Shown here: positions 45,686 to 57,600 of the stretch, one piece after another
How the letters are laid out: every line of letters starts with the position of its first letter
Position numbering within the stretch: position 1 is the first letter of the stretch
Assembly (NCBI GenBank): GCA_016802295.1
Contig: JAESIW010000199.1
Span: 148,095-212,094, forward strand
Reading direction: 5' to 3'
Length of the DNA: 64,000 bases
From: Brachionus rotundiformis
Taxonomy: Eukaryota > Rotifera > Eurotatoria > Ploima > Brachionidae
Position numbers and translations under genes: made by a program
Notes under the pieces: generated by a model
Databases searched by the model: none
What the model was told of the DNA's origin: nothing
The model's input: the letters and a program-made list of their open reading frames with translations, nothing else

Positions 45686-46169
45686 CAGTTTGGTACTAAG
45701 ATAAACCAAATTAAATAATTATATTTCAATTATTTTTTCCCTTGGTTAATTTTCAGTTTAGACCACTGGATTCCAAGTATGCTCCTTAGACTTCCAATGG
45801 TCTAGACATTCACGAAAAAACTTTGTCAAACATTTATTAATCAATTATTTTATTTTTTTTTATTTTATTTTTCTTTGATTAAACAGTTGAGAAGATAATA
45901 ATAAGAATTAGAGAAAATATATAAAATATTTTTATGATCAATTATCAATTTATTTTATCCTTAAGAAGCATATGGTCATTGGTTTTGATTTCTTTTCAAA
46001 TCAATCTTTGGTCTGGACATTTGATTCCAAGTTCCGGCTCTGCACTGTCCACATTGTTGGGGTCATTTTCAGTTTCAGACGTCATTACTGAGGTTATATC
46101 AGCATTCTACCACCACTCAATTGAGTTTTTTTGGAGTTCCTACAGAAAAGTCTTCTGGTCTTGATGGTC
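45686..46169. repeat. Left arm of a large inverted repeat around Hox4
   Basis: This stretch matches the reverse complement of 48709-49158 over most of its length. Shared words include GGTTAATTTTCAGTTTAGAC, TATGCTCCTTAGACTTCCAA, AACAGTTGAGAAGATAATAA, CTTTGGTC-GGACA-TTGATTCC and TCTTCTGGTCTTGATGGTC. It has no intact open frame. It looks like one copy of an unidentified dispersed repeat. Confidence 0.85.
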
Positions 46170-46547
46170 CTTATCTTACATTAAGGCGGCTGATCGAACC
46201 ATTACACCATCAGCAGGACACTTACCATCTTATCAAATATTGATTACATATAGCAACCCGTCTCTAAGATAGAATTAAAAAAGAATTTTATTGTCTTTTT
46301 ACAAATTAGCTTGGATGAATTGTGCCAAATTAATAAAAGTTAATTTCGTTTCAAATATGTTAAGAGTTTATTAAAAAATACAAACTTGTTTAAATTAATA
46401 AAATATTTAATTAGAGTATGAATTTATTTAAAAAAATTTTTTTTTTATAATTTAATACATGAACATTGATTAAAAAAAAAGCTTCAAAATGTCATCTTGC
46501 TCCATAATAAACTATCAAACCTTATTGTACATAATTGTGTCACAAAA

Positions 46548-47896
46548 TTAAATCATCAATGGTTTATTAGCCATGGTTGGCAAACTCGTTGAAATCTGCT
46601 GATAATTGTGCTGATTAGCCTGACTGGCTGACATAATGCTGGCATTACTTCTTGAAAAAAACTGCTCCGAACCATCGGCATGCTCCAATTCCTCCTCATT
46701 TTCGTCATACTCATCCTCATTGTCCTCATCAAAGTCAAAATTCGAATCATCTAATTAGAAAAAATTATCTCATATAGTCCTAATTAAAAAAGCCTAATCT
46801 AAAACTACTTGATGACTTGCTAGATCCCTGCGCACACTCGGCCAACTTTGACTTTGAATTGGGTATCTTGTGGTCCTTTTTCCACTTCATTCGCCTGTTC
46901 TGGAACCATATTTTTATTTGTCGTTCAGACAAGCTGAGAGTGTGCGCTATCTCAATGCGGCGCCGTCTGGTCAAATACTTGTTAAAGTGGAACTCTTTCT
47001 CGAGCTCGAGCACCTGGTGTCTGGTATAGGCTGTGCGTGCTCGCTTGCTCTCCACACTAGAAAAACCATCATCTAAACCAAAACACATCATTTAATTTAT
47101 GTCTATAATTTATCAATTTATCTCTTCCACCACCACCCTCACCGCCATCATGGCATAAATTAATATCAAGATTTATCTATCGTGTTTATAAAAAATCACG
47201 ATAGGAATAAAGAAATACTCCTTTTTTGTTTTGTGTATATTTTTTTTTTCTATTTTGATTAATTACTCTTTGGAATGAGGAAGTTGGGCATAAGTCTAGT
47301 GGCAAATAATTTTGTAATTAATTATAAGAGAAAATAAGAAAAAATGTTGTTATTTTATTAGTATTATTTTTTTTGTTTAAGTTTATGATAAATGAGAATT
47401 TCAAAATGATCAAGAGATTAATTTATCATGTGAGTGCGCGGCTCTAAGGCTTACTTGAATTGACGTGAACTTTTTTCATCCATGCATAGATCACTGGCGG
47501 TTTGGTGCCGGTGGACTGGCTCTCTGAGCTTTCGGTCAAGTCGAGGTTGTCTGTGCTGGGCTGGTTGATGGATGAAGAGGAGGACGACGAGGTCGAGGCG
47601 GTCCGCTGCGGCTCGGACACTTTGGCAAAGTCGGCGCCTTCCGGCTCCAGGTGACTGAACAAGTAGGGCATGGGCGCCGACGGCGAGATGTTCAAGCTCG
47701 TCTGTTCCGGGTATTGGGCGTACGCTGCCGGCGCCGGCTGGTAGCCTGTGTAGCCCGCGTACTGGTACTGGTAGAACTCGACCGCTGGCGGATAGTTGCC
47801 ATACTGGTATGTGCTGCTCTGCGCCGCGTACTCTAGCTTGGCACAATTCGATTTATCATCCGCGTCGAATTGCATCGAATTGTAGTTGCTGCTCAT
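46548..47896 (-). CDS. Hox4: Hox4 / Deformed-class homeobox gene
   Basis: Three exons, 47896-47455, 47072-46809 and 46750-46548, give about 302 aa. The homeodomain (residues about 156-215) reads RTAYTRHQVLELEKEFHFN, then RRRRIEIAHTLSLSERQIKI and WFQNRRMKWKKDHKIPNSK. The RRRIEIAHTL-LSERQ and DHK-PN-K tail are Hox4/Deformed signatures. The hexapeptide, residues 137-140, is YAWM followed by KKVHVNS; the usual YPWM proline is replaced. The N-terminus is Tyr/Ala/Pro-rich (YAGYTGYQPAPAAYAQYPEQ), and the third exon is acidic (DFDEDNEDEYDENEEELEH) in a frame different from the longest open frame there. Exon 1 is the most GC-rich coding DNA of the window. No other Hox gene is seen. Confidence 0.95.
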
Positions 47897-48708
47897 GATT
47901 AATTTAAAATTTATCTATCTAGCTTAGAAAATAAACTTTTTTTTAGATCTATAAAGTAAAAAATGATTTTTTGATTCTTTATTATTTAAAGACAAGCTAA
48001 ATAATATGCTCATTATAGAGGCGTGCAGCCAATGGAAAAAATCTACAATAATTAACAAAATAGATTATTGGATGCTAATTAGGAAAATTGTGCGATTGGC
48101 TCGTAGCGTAGCTACGCAGCATGTTTATTTTGGTTGGCACGCATCATTAGGCTTATTAGGTAAGAAAAAAAGAGCCTTTTTAATGGCTATTTTATTGGCC
48201 GAGTGTTACTCTTGGCACAGGTTGTTGATAAGTCACCTATTTTTTTTTGTCTAATGAGTTTTTAAATGTTTGCCAAACAGTTCAAGTTGTTTCCTTTGCA
48301 ATTAGAATAAATAGGAAAATAAACGGGTTTAAGCTAGCGTGAATTAAAATGGCATCAGAGTGCTTGAGATTCGCTCTAATGGCAATTTTATTGTACCTAC
48401 GCGCCGGTGAGTTTAGCATTTAGAATCGGTGCGTAGTGCTAGAGATCACAGGATCATATCATTGTGCTATTTGATAAATGTCAAGAGTCTCTTTCGTTTT
48501 CTTATCACTAAAAATTGTTAGGCATGATAAGTTAAAGAATTTTTTGTTTTTGTGTTGCCAAAAAGAGAGCCGAAAGAGAAAATTAATTGCCTATGAATTT
48601 TAGTTTTGAGCCTAAATCACGTGTAACGCAAAGGAATTTGCTTAATTGTTTTGCTCATTAGGAAAAATACCTGTTCAAGGAAGAGAATGTCGAGTCGATC
48701 TGGTGATT
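47897..48708. other. Hox4 upstream region
   Basis: About 0.8 kb 5' of Hox4 on its strand. It is less AT-rich than other spacers, with a GTAGCGTAGCTAC palindrome near 48106-48118 and CAATAAAA/TTTATTGG-type homeodomain-like words near 48190. It could hold cis-regulatory sites, but nothing is demonstrated. No coding frame is convincing. Confidence 0.35.
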
Positions 48709-49158
48709 GACCATCAAGACCAGAAGACTCTTCTGTAGAGGATAAAAAATCTCCAAAAAAGACCATGATGGCACAGCCGGAACTTGGAATCAAGTGTCCG
48801 GACCAAAGATTGACTTGAAAAGAAATCAAAAGCAATGACCCTATCCTTCTTAAGGATATAATAAATTGATAATTGATTATAAAAATATTTTAAACATTTT
48901 CTCTAATTCTTATTATTATCTTCTCAACTGTTTAATCAAAGAAAAATAAAATAAAAAAAAATAAATAAAAAAATAAAATAATTGATTATTAAATGTTTGA
49001 CAAAATTCTTTGAAACATTAATTAAGACATTGTATCCGTGAACATTGGAAGTCTAAGGAGCATACTGGGGATCCAATGGTCTAAACTGAAAATTAACCAC
49101 GGAAAAAAATAGGACTACGAAATAGGACTTTTTAATTTGGCTTATCTTGGTACCAGAC
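48709..49158. repeat. Right arm of the inverted repeat around Hox4
   Basis: Reverse complement of 45686-46169, with scattered substitutions and small indels. A partial tandem copy of its outer end follows: the ACATTGGAAGTCTAAGGAGCA word at about 49043 recurs at about 49163. It is non-coding. Confidence 0.85.
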
Positions 49159-51426
49159 CGAAACTTAGAACATTGGAAGTCTAAGGAGCAATGGGGATCC
49201 AATGGTCCAATGGTCCAAGTTTCAAACTATGAACTATACAGAAGAACAAACTTAGAACCAATGAGTCAGTGTACAAAGAATAAAAGGCTATGGTTGTTTG
49301 AACATGTACCAGACAGAGCTCTTCTACAGACACCAATGGACTCTTCAATGACATGTAGGGAAGCAAGGATACAGGAAAAAGGTTTACTTGAGTGGACACT
49401 TGGATAGAAAAAATTGTGGTATAAGAAAAAGATATGAATATATTTTCAATGCTTATAAATCTTTTGTCTTTTACCCTTGCTTTTGCTAAAATGAAATATG
49501 CGATCGGATAGCTTGAAAATCAGAATAGATAGTATGTTTATCAAATGCCAAACTATGATTTATTTCATTGTAGAACACAAATTCTAGTTCTAGGGGAGCA
49601 TTTAAACTATCTAAACATTGATCTAATGGTACTATGTGGCTGAAAAAAAATTCAATAGAATATGATATAGATAGTATTCCAAATATGTGGTCATTTTAAA
49701 ATAAGGAATAAAAAGTTAGAAAACTTTTTGCTCAAATTTAATTTTAGAATAGATTTATTTTGTATAAGTCTATTGGAGTATCATTATCTTATTATTTTGG
49801 ATCTATGGATAAATAAAAATTTGTTAATGATTAATTGAAGTTATCAAGTTTAAATGATCATTTTCAAAAATTACACATAAAATAAGATAAGACTTAGAAT
49901 AGGTGCCAACCATATTCCAATGGTTAGCATTGAATACTTAGCTTAATTTTTTAGATATGATTTGCTAAAATCAAAAATTTTACAGACCTCTACTTAATAG
50001 TATTTTTTGAGCGTGATCATTTAAATTAGATAATCAATCTTCCCTATTTAATGATTCATTAAATTAATTATTTTTTTAAAATAAATTATTTAAAGATATT
50101 AAGCCTTGGTCATATACCACAATATGGATCTTCAAAAAGGAATTTTTTTATTCAAAGCCTAGCACTCTTTAAGAAAATGTTTTAACTTAAACATTTTTAA
50201 TTAGGCAAACATAATAAAATTATACTGACACATCATATCTTATTAAATAACTATATATAAAGTTTGTATATTATTGTTTTATAATTTATATTTAACAAAT
50301 GAAAGTATTTATTTTAAATTATTTTATTGAAAATTTCTCATTCAAATCGTTTGATATTAGAAATGCTTTTTTAAGACTTTGTTTTAAAAAGTTATAGGCA
50401 ACATGTAGCACCAGTTTGAGATATTATTTTTACCATGAAACCAAATTCATGGTAATTCCTGGTAGCGACTATGCTTACTCAACATTACCATAAGCTTTTT
50501 TTAAGAATAATCTTGATTATTAACGAAAATTTTCCTTTAAAATTTATCTCTAAATTTTTTTCTGCATTTTGTTACTTATCTTTTTTAAATCAAAAGATTT
50601 TAATCACGAATAAAATAAATATAATGGTGTTAGAATAAAAAATTTATCTTTAAAACTGTGATTGAGATTGTATGCGGAAGCTTAATGAACTAATCCTCGC
50701 TAGATGACTAGTTAGTGAAAAGAAATTTAAAAAACAATTAATCAAAATTTTTTTTAAAGGTCATTTATACATTTTTATCAAAATATCGTTGGTAAACAGA
50801 TGCTTAATTTTTTAAGCTAAAAACATAAATTGTAGTAAGATTATTATAATATTTTAGAAAATTGTAAACAAAGAAAATTAATAAATATTCTTAAAAAGAA
50901 ATCAGGATTTTTAATACAAATTGAATAGAAATCTTTAACTTAGTTGACCATGGTCCAGTTTTGTCAATTCTTTAACCTTCTCAGCCATTTTATCTACAAT
51001 TCTTTGCTTTCTTTAATCCTAAAAAAAAATTTATTTTCAATTAACTATTGAATAATTAATTAAACTTTTTCTTTGAATAAAAAGTCTAAATTAATCAGTT
51101 TTAATTAAGTTTAGATTAAGTAAATGAAAAAAATGAAATTAAAAAATTTAATAATTAGTTAGAGAACAATCTTGGGACTAAATTATAAATTTATTGTTTA
51201 AATTAAAATGCAATATAATTTTTATTAACTTAAAATATCAATTTAAACACCGAAAAAGTTTTGAATATTAATAATAATAATAGTAATAAACCAATTTTAA
51301 AAGTTACATCTAAAAAATTATAAATTTTTTAAACGATTTGCTTTTTCTTTTTTTAAAAATTCAAATCCGACACTGAAATAATTCTAATTAATTTAATTCT
51401 ATTTATATAATGAGCTTTTATAAATT
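49159..51426. other. AT-rich intergenic DNA, no gene recognised
   Basis: About 2.3 kb. 49159-49410 continues the repeat-like patch with a degenerate open frame and no family match. The remainder is AT-rich. A short minus-strand frame at 50935-51010, preceded by an AG acceptor, reads IVDKMAEKVKELTKLDHGQLS; it may be an orphan terminal exon and is discussed as a finding. Confidence 0.45.
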
Positions 51427-52758
51427 CTAATTTTCCTCATCTTCTTGTCCCAATCCACGGGTAACCTTGGAAAAATCGAACTTCTCGCCAACAATCTTCT
51501 CATAAACATTCAGTATATCCAAACATGTACTTTCGAAGTGAGTTGTGGCATCATAGGACTTGGTAATGAATACATTGGTGCTAGATCCATCATCGACAGG
51601 CTCGTACAAATCGCTAACAGAGACAAATTTTTGCTCTATGGGTCCTAGCAGGTCGAGTCCAGGTTTTATTTCCGAATGTGGGTCATTGGTCTCCACAGTG
51701 GTGCTAACAATCGCCAAGAACCATCCATTGCTGGCCACTTGGTGAGTGTACGATACACAGCATACGTAAATGTCCGATTTTCTGTTCACTTGGTTCTGAG
51801 GTATGATTATCTGACAAGAGAGTGAGTCTTTGGTGTTTGGAATAGGATGGCTTAAGACACAGATGGCACGGATAACTTTGCCAACTTTTCTCACCTTATC
51901 TGGAACATACGATGGATCACAAATGACCAATTTGCATTTGGCAGTCTCTTCTCCTGATCTAACTCCGACAACTTTGCCATCCTCGTAGACAATTTCGTCC
52001 ACTGGCTTATCAAGCATATATGTGCCACCGTAGATGGCGCTAAGTCGTGCAAAGCCCTGTGGAAGCTCGCCTAGACCGTACAAAGGGTACAAATAGGGCG
52101 ATTTGCCATATCGGATCAACGACTCCGAGTACAATCTGATTCGCTTTATGGTCTCCAAAGCTGGCTGGGTAAGATAGTCGTCATTCAAATACAACGCCAT
52201 TGCGTGTCCAATAAAGTCAATGGTTCCCTTATCGAGACCAAACTTTTTGTAAATTTCCGATATTGGTTCATTAGGATTTTTGTCCTTGAATGTCTTTGGA
52301 TCGTTTTCATCAAAATCCTGCACCCAAAGCAAAAAATTGCGGAATCTTCTCTTCTCAAAAAGACCCATGAGGCCGCTGGCCAGAGCTTCTTTTTCGTCGG
52401 CAGGCACCTTATGGATCTTGGAGTCTTTGAACACATATGATCCTTCAATGCTCTTGAACTCCAGATATCTGGTGACTCCTGTGTGAATTAGAAGCTTGAC
52501 AAGCAGGCCATTGGCCATCAAAAACTTTGGAATCAAGTCCACATTCCAGTCTCTGCCACGTCCCATGTTGGCTGCTGGCTTGGGCATGTTAAACTTGGCA
52601 TAAAAGTCTTCCAATGGTGTTATGGAAGCACTTTCGCCACCGTAATACTTATTGCGGTCCATGTGCAGGATTTTTTTGCCAGCTACACCAAGCAAACCAG
52701 CAAGAACGCATTCCTTGAGGCCTGTGCCAAGAATAACAGCGTCATATTCTTCATCCAT
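51427..52758 (-). CDS. GDI: Rab GDP dissociation inhibitor
   Basis: Single-exon gene, 443 aa (human GDI1 and GDI2 about 447). GDI extracts prenylated, GDP-bound Rab proteins from membranes and recycles them. The FAD-fold-like N-terminus is MDEEYDAVILGTGLKECVLA followed by GKKILHMDRNKYYGGESAS. The Rab-binding and conserved regions include RGRDWNVDLIPKFLMANG, YLEFKSIEGSYVFKD, SPYLYPLYGLGELPQGFARL and IYGGTYMLDKP. CSQIIIPQNQVNRKSDIYV-type and ATTHFESTC blocks close the protein. The absence of introns is notable for a housekeeping gene but common among its neighbours. Confidence 0.98.
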   Translation of the reverse strand: MDEEYDAVILGTGLKECVLAGLLGVAGKKILHMDRNKYYGGESASITPLEDFYAKFNMPKPAANMGRGRDWNVDLIPKFLMANGLLVKLLIHTGVTRYLEFKSIEGSYVFKDSKIHKVPADEKEALASGLMGLFEKRRFRNFLLWVQDFDENDPKTFKDKNPNEPISEIYKKFGLDKGTIDFIGHAMALYLNDDYLTQPALETIKRIRLYSESLIRYGKSPYLYPLYGLGELPQGFARLSAIYGGTYMLDKPVDEIVYEDGKVVGVRSGEETAKCKLVICDPSYVPDKVRKVGKVIRAICVLSHPIPNTKDSLSCQIIIPQNQVNRKSDIYVCCVSYTHQVASNGWFLAIVSTTVETNDPHSEIKPGLDLLGPIEQKFVSVSDLYEPVDDGSSTNVFITKSYDATTHFESTCLDILNVYEKIVGEKFDFSKVTRGLGQEDEEN

Positions 52759-53678
52759 GGTTATCTATTAGAATTTTTTTTAATTTAAATGATGACGATT
52801 AAATATGAAAAAATGAAAAAATAAAAGAGAAAACGCATTAGTTTTGAATGCGGCATAGAAAATTTAAATTTAAGCTTTATCATTAATTAAAGAGCTTGAA
52901 CAAACACCTTCTGAAATGAATAAATATCAAGCTGCATTAGTGACAATTGAGATTTTTAAAATTTATTCAAAAATAAAAAAAAATTATTTGCATTTAGTTG
53001 TTGCTTTGATGGCAGTCTTATTGATTTTTTTTCTCTAGTTGTGAGTATCTTGATGGATTTTAGCATAAATAATTCCTTATTATCTATCATGTGACTGAGT
53101 TAATTCATTTGTGCCAAGATAAGATTCAAATAAAGTGACTTGTGTGTAAAATTTTATCAAAACTAAAATTAATTTAAAATTTTCTTAAATGTTATTTAAC
53201 ATGTCATGTGTTACATTACATTTTTTATCTATTTTTTTTTTAAACCATTAATAATAAAATTAAAATAAAATTAAAAATTATCTAATTAATCAAATTCATT
53301 AATCAATTTAAAATGTTATAAAACCCAAGTATCTTAACAAATCTTAGGACTTAGCCTAAATTTGCTTTCTTAATTTAAAATTTTTATATTTAGAAATTAA
53401 AAATAATTAAAACCGATGAATAATTGAATATTCCTAAAATCTAATAAGATTATATTAGAAAAAAAAAATTCTAAAATATAAACTTTTACCAAAAAAATTA
53501 ACAAATGTAATTAAATATGCTAGTTATATTCTTAATTTAGAAATTTTATATCTAGCTAATTTGAATATTAAAATTTTAGCTCTTAGATAAGAATCACAAA
53601 AATTTAGTGAATTAATTTATTTTTCAAATCTAAAATTAAACAAACAAAAAAAATGATTTTAACTTAATTAACAAAAAA
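52759..53678. other. AT-rich intergenic DNA, no gene seen
   Basis: Promoter side of GDI and 3' flank of the MYND gene. No gene or structured element is recognised. Confidence 0.5.
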
Positions 53679-54257
53679 TTAATTGACCAAGCTCTTTTGG
53701 TCTTGAAAACTTCTAAAAGATTCATAGTTAAGTTTATCTTGTTTAAATTTTTCATAATTAAAATCATCTTGACCATAAATTTCCATCAAACTAAAAATGT
53801 AAGAATAAAGATCCCAAAAAAGTTGCACAGAAAAGTCAGTTCTGTCCATTCGAGCTAGAGCAATTACTCCGCATCCAGTCTGCCATTCATTTGCAGCCAA
53901 GCCAGTCACTGGATCAACCATATAAAAAACTCCAACTTCTCGATTAGGTTTTTTGGTGTATGGAGCCCATCTTTTAATCATGACAGGTATTCCGATCAGT
54001 TTGGTTATGGCGCACGGCACCCATCCATTGGTAGGGTCTACCTCGAATCCTGGGACTTTTTGCTCGAATGCTTCATCGCCATTGACTATCACGATGCTGA
54101 TTAGCTTTTCAGCGTCATAATTGCATTTAGGCTTATGACTTTTCCAATCTGATTTTTGGCATTCTTTGGAACAGTACCAAACAGATCTGCAATTTCCACA
54201 ATGATAGCGAGCATTCTCTTTGGCGCATCCGCTGCATGGATTCACTGAATCTGACAT
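53679..54257 (-). CDS. Small MYND zinc-finger protein
   Basis: Single-exon gene, 192 aa. Residues 8-45 are a MYND zinc finger: C8-x2-C, then YHCGNCRSVWYCSKECQKSD and HKPKC, with all seven Cys and the His in place. MYND fingers bind proline-rich partner peptides. The remaining 145 residues contain VDPTNGWVPCAITKLIGIPV and VGVFYMVDPVTGLAANEWQ, which I do not recognise. No SET domain is present, so this is not a SMYD methyltransferase. Partner and location are unknown. Confidence 0.85.
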   Translation of the reverse strand: MSDSVNPCSGCAKENARYHCGNCRSVWYCSKECQKSDWKSHKPKCNYDAEKLISIVIVNGDEAFEQKVPGFEVDPTNGWVPCAITKLIGIPVMIKRWAPYTKKPNREVGVFYMVDPVTGLAANEWQTGCGVIALARMDRTDFSVQLFWDLYSYIFSLMEIYGQDDFNYEKFKQDKLNYESFRSFQDQKSLVN

Positions 54258-54665
54258 TTTTTTATCAAAATTTTCAAAACTAATGTACTTAAATTAAAAT
54301 TTGAAAAACTAATTTCATTCAAAATTTAGTTTGCTAATTTTTAACTTGAACAAATTTCAAAAATTTCAAAATAAATATTTTTAATTAATTAATTTTAAAT
54401 TATTTGAGGAAATTTGAAGATTTGGTTTAATCTGTATTGTTAATTATTAATTTTCAATGAAGATATTTTTAAAATTTAACTTTAAATGTTTCAAAATAAT
54501 CAAATAAAATAATAGAAAAAAATACCTATAAAAAAAAAGAATTTTAAACAGCAAAAACAATCAGGTAAAGTTTTTTTATTCTCGTTAGAGTTTGTTTTTC
54601 TTTTAAAAAAATAAAACAGTTTATAAACCATTGTTTCTCCAATTATTCCTTTAAATAATTTTAAA
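54258..54665. other. Divergent promoter interval
   Basis: About 400 bp of AT-rich DNA between the MYND gene (minus) and the metalloprotease (plus), so it may serve both as promoter. No motif is assigned. Confidence 0.45.
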
Positions 54666-57600
54666 ATGAATTTTTTTTTAGCTGTAAACTTATTTTATGT
54701 CCTTACTTCTTCATTAGCGTTCAAAGGTAAGTAGAAAATTAAGAGTATCCTTTTCTATCAAGTTTAAATTAGAAGAGAGCAATTTGGTTAAAAATCTTAA
54801 TTTGGATTACAGTTTGAAAAATGGTCAATCGTTTCCAGACAATTTTAGGGTCAAATTTGAAGAATTTGGCGAAAGCTTTGATTTTGAATTTGTCAAAGCC
54901 AGTGACCAGGCTGGCACTGACAATGTTTTTGTCATGTCAGATGGCCAACCGATCATTTATAACTTCTCATCTTCTGATTTGTATGAAAGATATCAACAAA
55001 AGTCCGGAGATGGCTGGGCTACTTTGGCTAGATACACTATTTTAAATAACCAAATAAGTTTTGTAAGCTGAAAAACTAATCTAAACAAAAAATAATTTTT
55101 AAAAAAGATTGGCACTGTGTTATCTAACCGATGGCAAAATTTGGTCTTTGACATCTATCCAGTGATGACAAACAAGACCTCTACTTATACATTTGGCTCA
55201 TATGACCACTTAATTAAGAAAAGATCTTTGGATTACGAATTTGGTAATCAAAATTCAGATTACTTAATCGCACCAGGTAGAGTTCTTATATTAAGATTTT
55301 ACATTTCTTTAATCTTTTTCTCTCAAGAAATCTTAGAAAAAATTAAAAGTACAGCTAGGTAATTTCATATATTTTTTTGTTTACATCTATTATGTAATAT
55401 AATAAGTTCGAGAAGAAAAGCTGCCAGAGTTGGAGCTAATGGTGATCCAGTTAATTTGTTTGTAGAACTTTTGGTAGTGACAGACTCGTCTGTGTACGAA
55501 TATCACCGTAGGTTCATAGGCACTGATGATCAAAGTGTCATTTTTTCCCAAATGAGAATCTACTACGCTCATCTAATCAATGGGGTTGGAAAAAATTTTA
55601 AGAAAAATTGTAAAATTTTAAAATTAAAATCAATAGGTAAACCAAAGATACAGAAACTCTTTTTTGACTGATCCTGACTTAAAGCTTTTTATTGTGTTGA
55701 AAAATTACTTGTTTTTGACTGTAATTATAGATAAATTTTAAAAAATTTTAATTTTAATAACTTGAAAAAAAAGAATCCTGCGGACGAGACTTGGATAAAT
55801 GTGGAAAATGTTGGTGATCCTAATTATCCAATCTTCAATGGAAAAGAAGTGGTTGTTACTGACAAAACATTGACTGCATTCACTGAATTCATGAATTCAA
55901 AAACATTTCCATTCACTTTTGACCATGCTGTAGCTCTTTTTAAGTAAATTTTTCCTTTTTCAAGTCACAATAGGTAAAAAGATATTTAGCAAGGATTTGT
56001 GGTCCAATAACTTAAATGCAATTCCAGAAGATCGCAGTGCGGTTGCTGGCTTCGCTACCATTGGTCAAATATGTCAGACAAACAAATATTCCATATCCGA
56101 AGATCAAGGGGGATTTTCGAATTCGATTGTGATCGCCCACGAGTTAGGACACAACTTGGGCTCTTTGCATGATGGCCAAGTTGGTTGTGACGATTCACTT
56201 AACTTCATAATGACACCAATACTAAATTCCAATCCTCCGCAAACAAATTTTTACCAATTTTCAGAATGTAGCAAGAACCAGTTCAAAGCTACTTTATTAA
56301 ATGATCAATTAAGGTAAACAAAATGTAAAATTAATTTTTATTAAATGCCATAATTAAGAATACAAAGATTAATTAATTCAAATAGATTCATAATATAAGT
56401 TTAAGCGGCTTATGACTTTTTTTAGATTTTCTACTTAATCAAAACATTTTAAAATATAGTAATTAAAACAATTAATGATTTATCTAATAAATTAATTCAA
56501 TAAAGTTAAAGTAAAACTAAGAGATATAAAAAATTATTTTTTCTTAGCAATGTTAGCTCTACAGCCTTGTGCTTGGAAAATGTACCAACTAGTTTTGTCA
56601 CTGAACTGTCATTAGCTAGTTTGACATATCCTGGTTTGATATGGTCAGCAAATGACCAATGCAAAATGCAATATGGTCAGGATTCTTCATCGTGTCCAGT
56701 ATTGATTAAAATTAATTAAAAAAAAATATTTTTTTGTTCAATTTTCAAGCTATTGATCAATTCGGGCTCGTGTGCTCTATTTTGTTATCCAAACACGACC
56801 ACTTTTTCTTGTTTATCGGTTCCAGGTGGAGCTGTTGATGGCACTTCATGTGATGTCGGAAAAGTATAGGAATTTTGAATAAACAGCCTTTGAGCTTATT
56901 TAAAAAAATTCTGTTTAACAGATATGCATTAATGGTGAGTGCATCGCAGATTCCAAGGCTTCAAATGATACATGCATTTATGAAGATACAGTTTTGCCAA
57001 CAAATACTCTTCTTAGATACCAACTTGGTCTCACAGAAAATCAAATAAACTGCTCAGAGCTATTTAGACTTGGAGAACTTGCCAATCATGGGTTGGATGC
57101 TTACTGTTCCGATAGCATAATTTCAATTGCATGCTGTCAAAGTTGCAAAAGTTTATAAAATTTAATATCAATTAAAATTTGAAATTAATTATTTTTGTTT
57201 AGAATACAAGGCGTTGACATGTAAAGATGATTATTTTGACTGTGCTCGCTTCTCTAATTCATGTGATAATGTGCTTTTAAATGGGGTTCCAATTTGGCAA
57301 AGTTGTTTGCGATCGTGCAATCGCTGTCCAAACAGTGGTTTCTTGAATATATAAATTTAAAATTTTTCATTTTATTTAAATTTTCAAATAAGACGGTGTA
57401 TTAAAATGTAATGATCAGGTAACATTGTGCCAAAATGGAGGAGTTTGCAGAAACATAACAGCGTCAGGTCTATTTGGATTTGAATGCGTTTGCCAATCCG
57501 GATATTCTGGTCTATTGTGCGAAATAAGTAATAGAAATAATTTTTAATAATTTAAAAATTAAAATTTGACTAAGAAAATCCTTGTTTATCCAATCCATGT

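Noticed and set aside
46185..46235. tRNA-like words (minus strand TGGTGTAATGGTTCGATCAGCC)
   Set aside because: A-box-like and B-box-like words are present but too close together, and no cloverleaf can be drawn. At most it is a tRNA-derived repeat scrap.
49147..49407. 86-aa open frame in the repeat-like patch right of the inverted repeat
   Set aside because: It overlaps repeated sequence, shows no conserved pattern and has no splice or start context.
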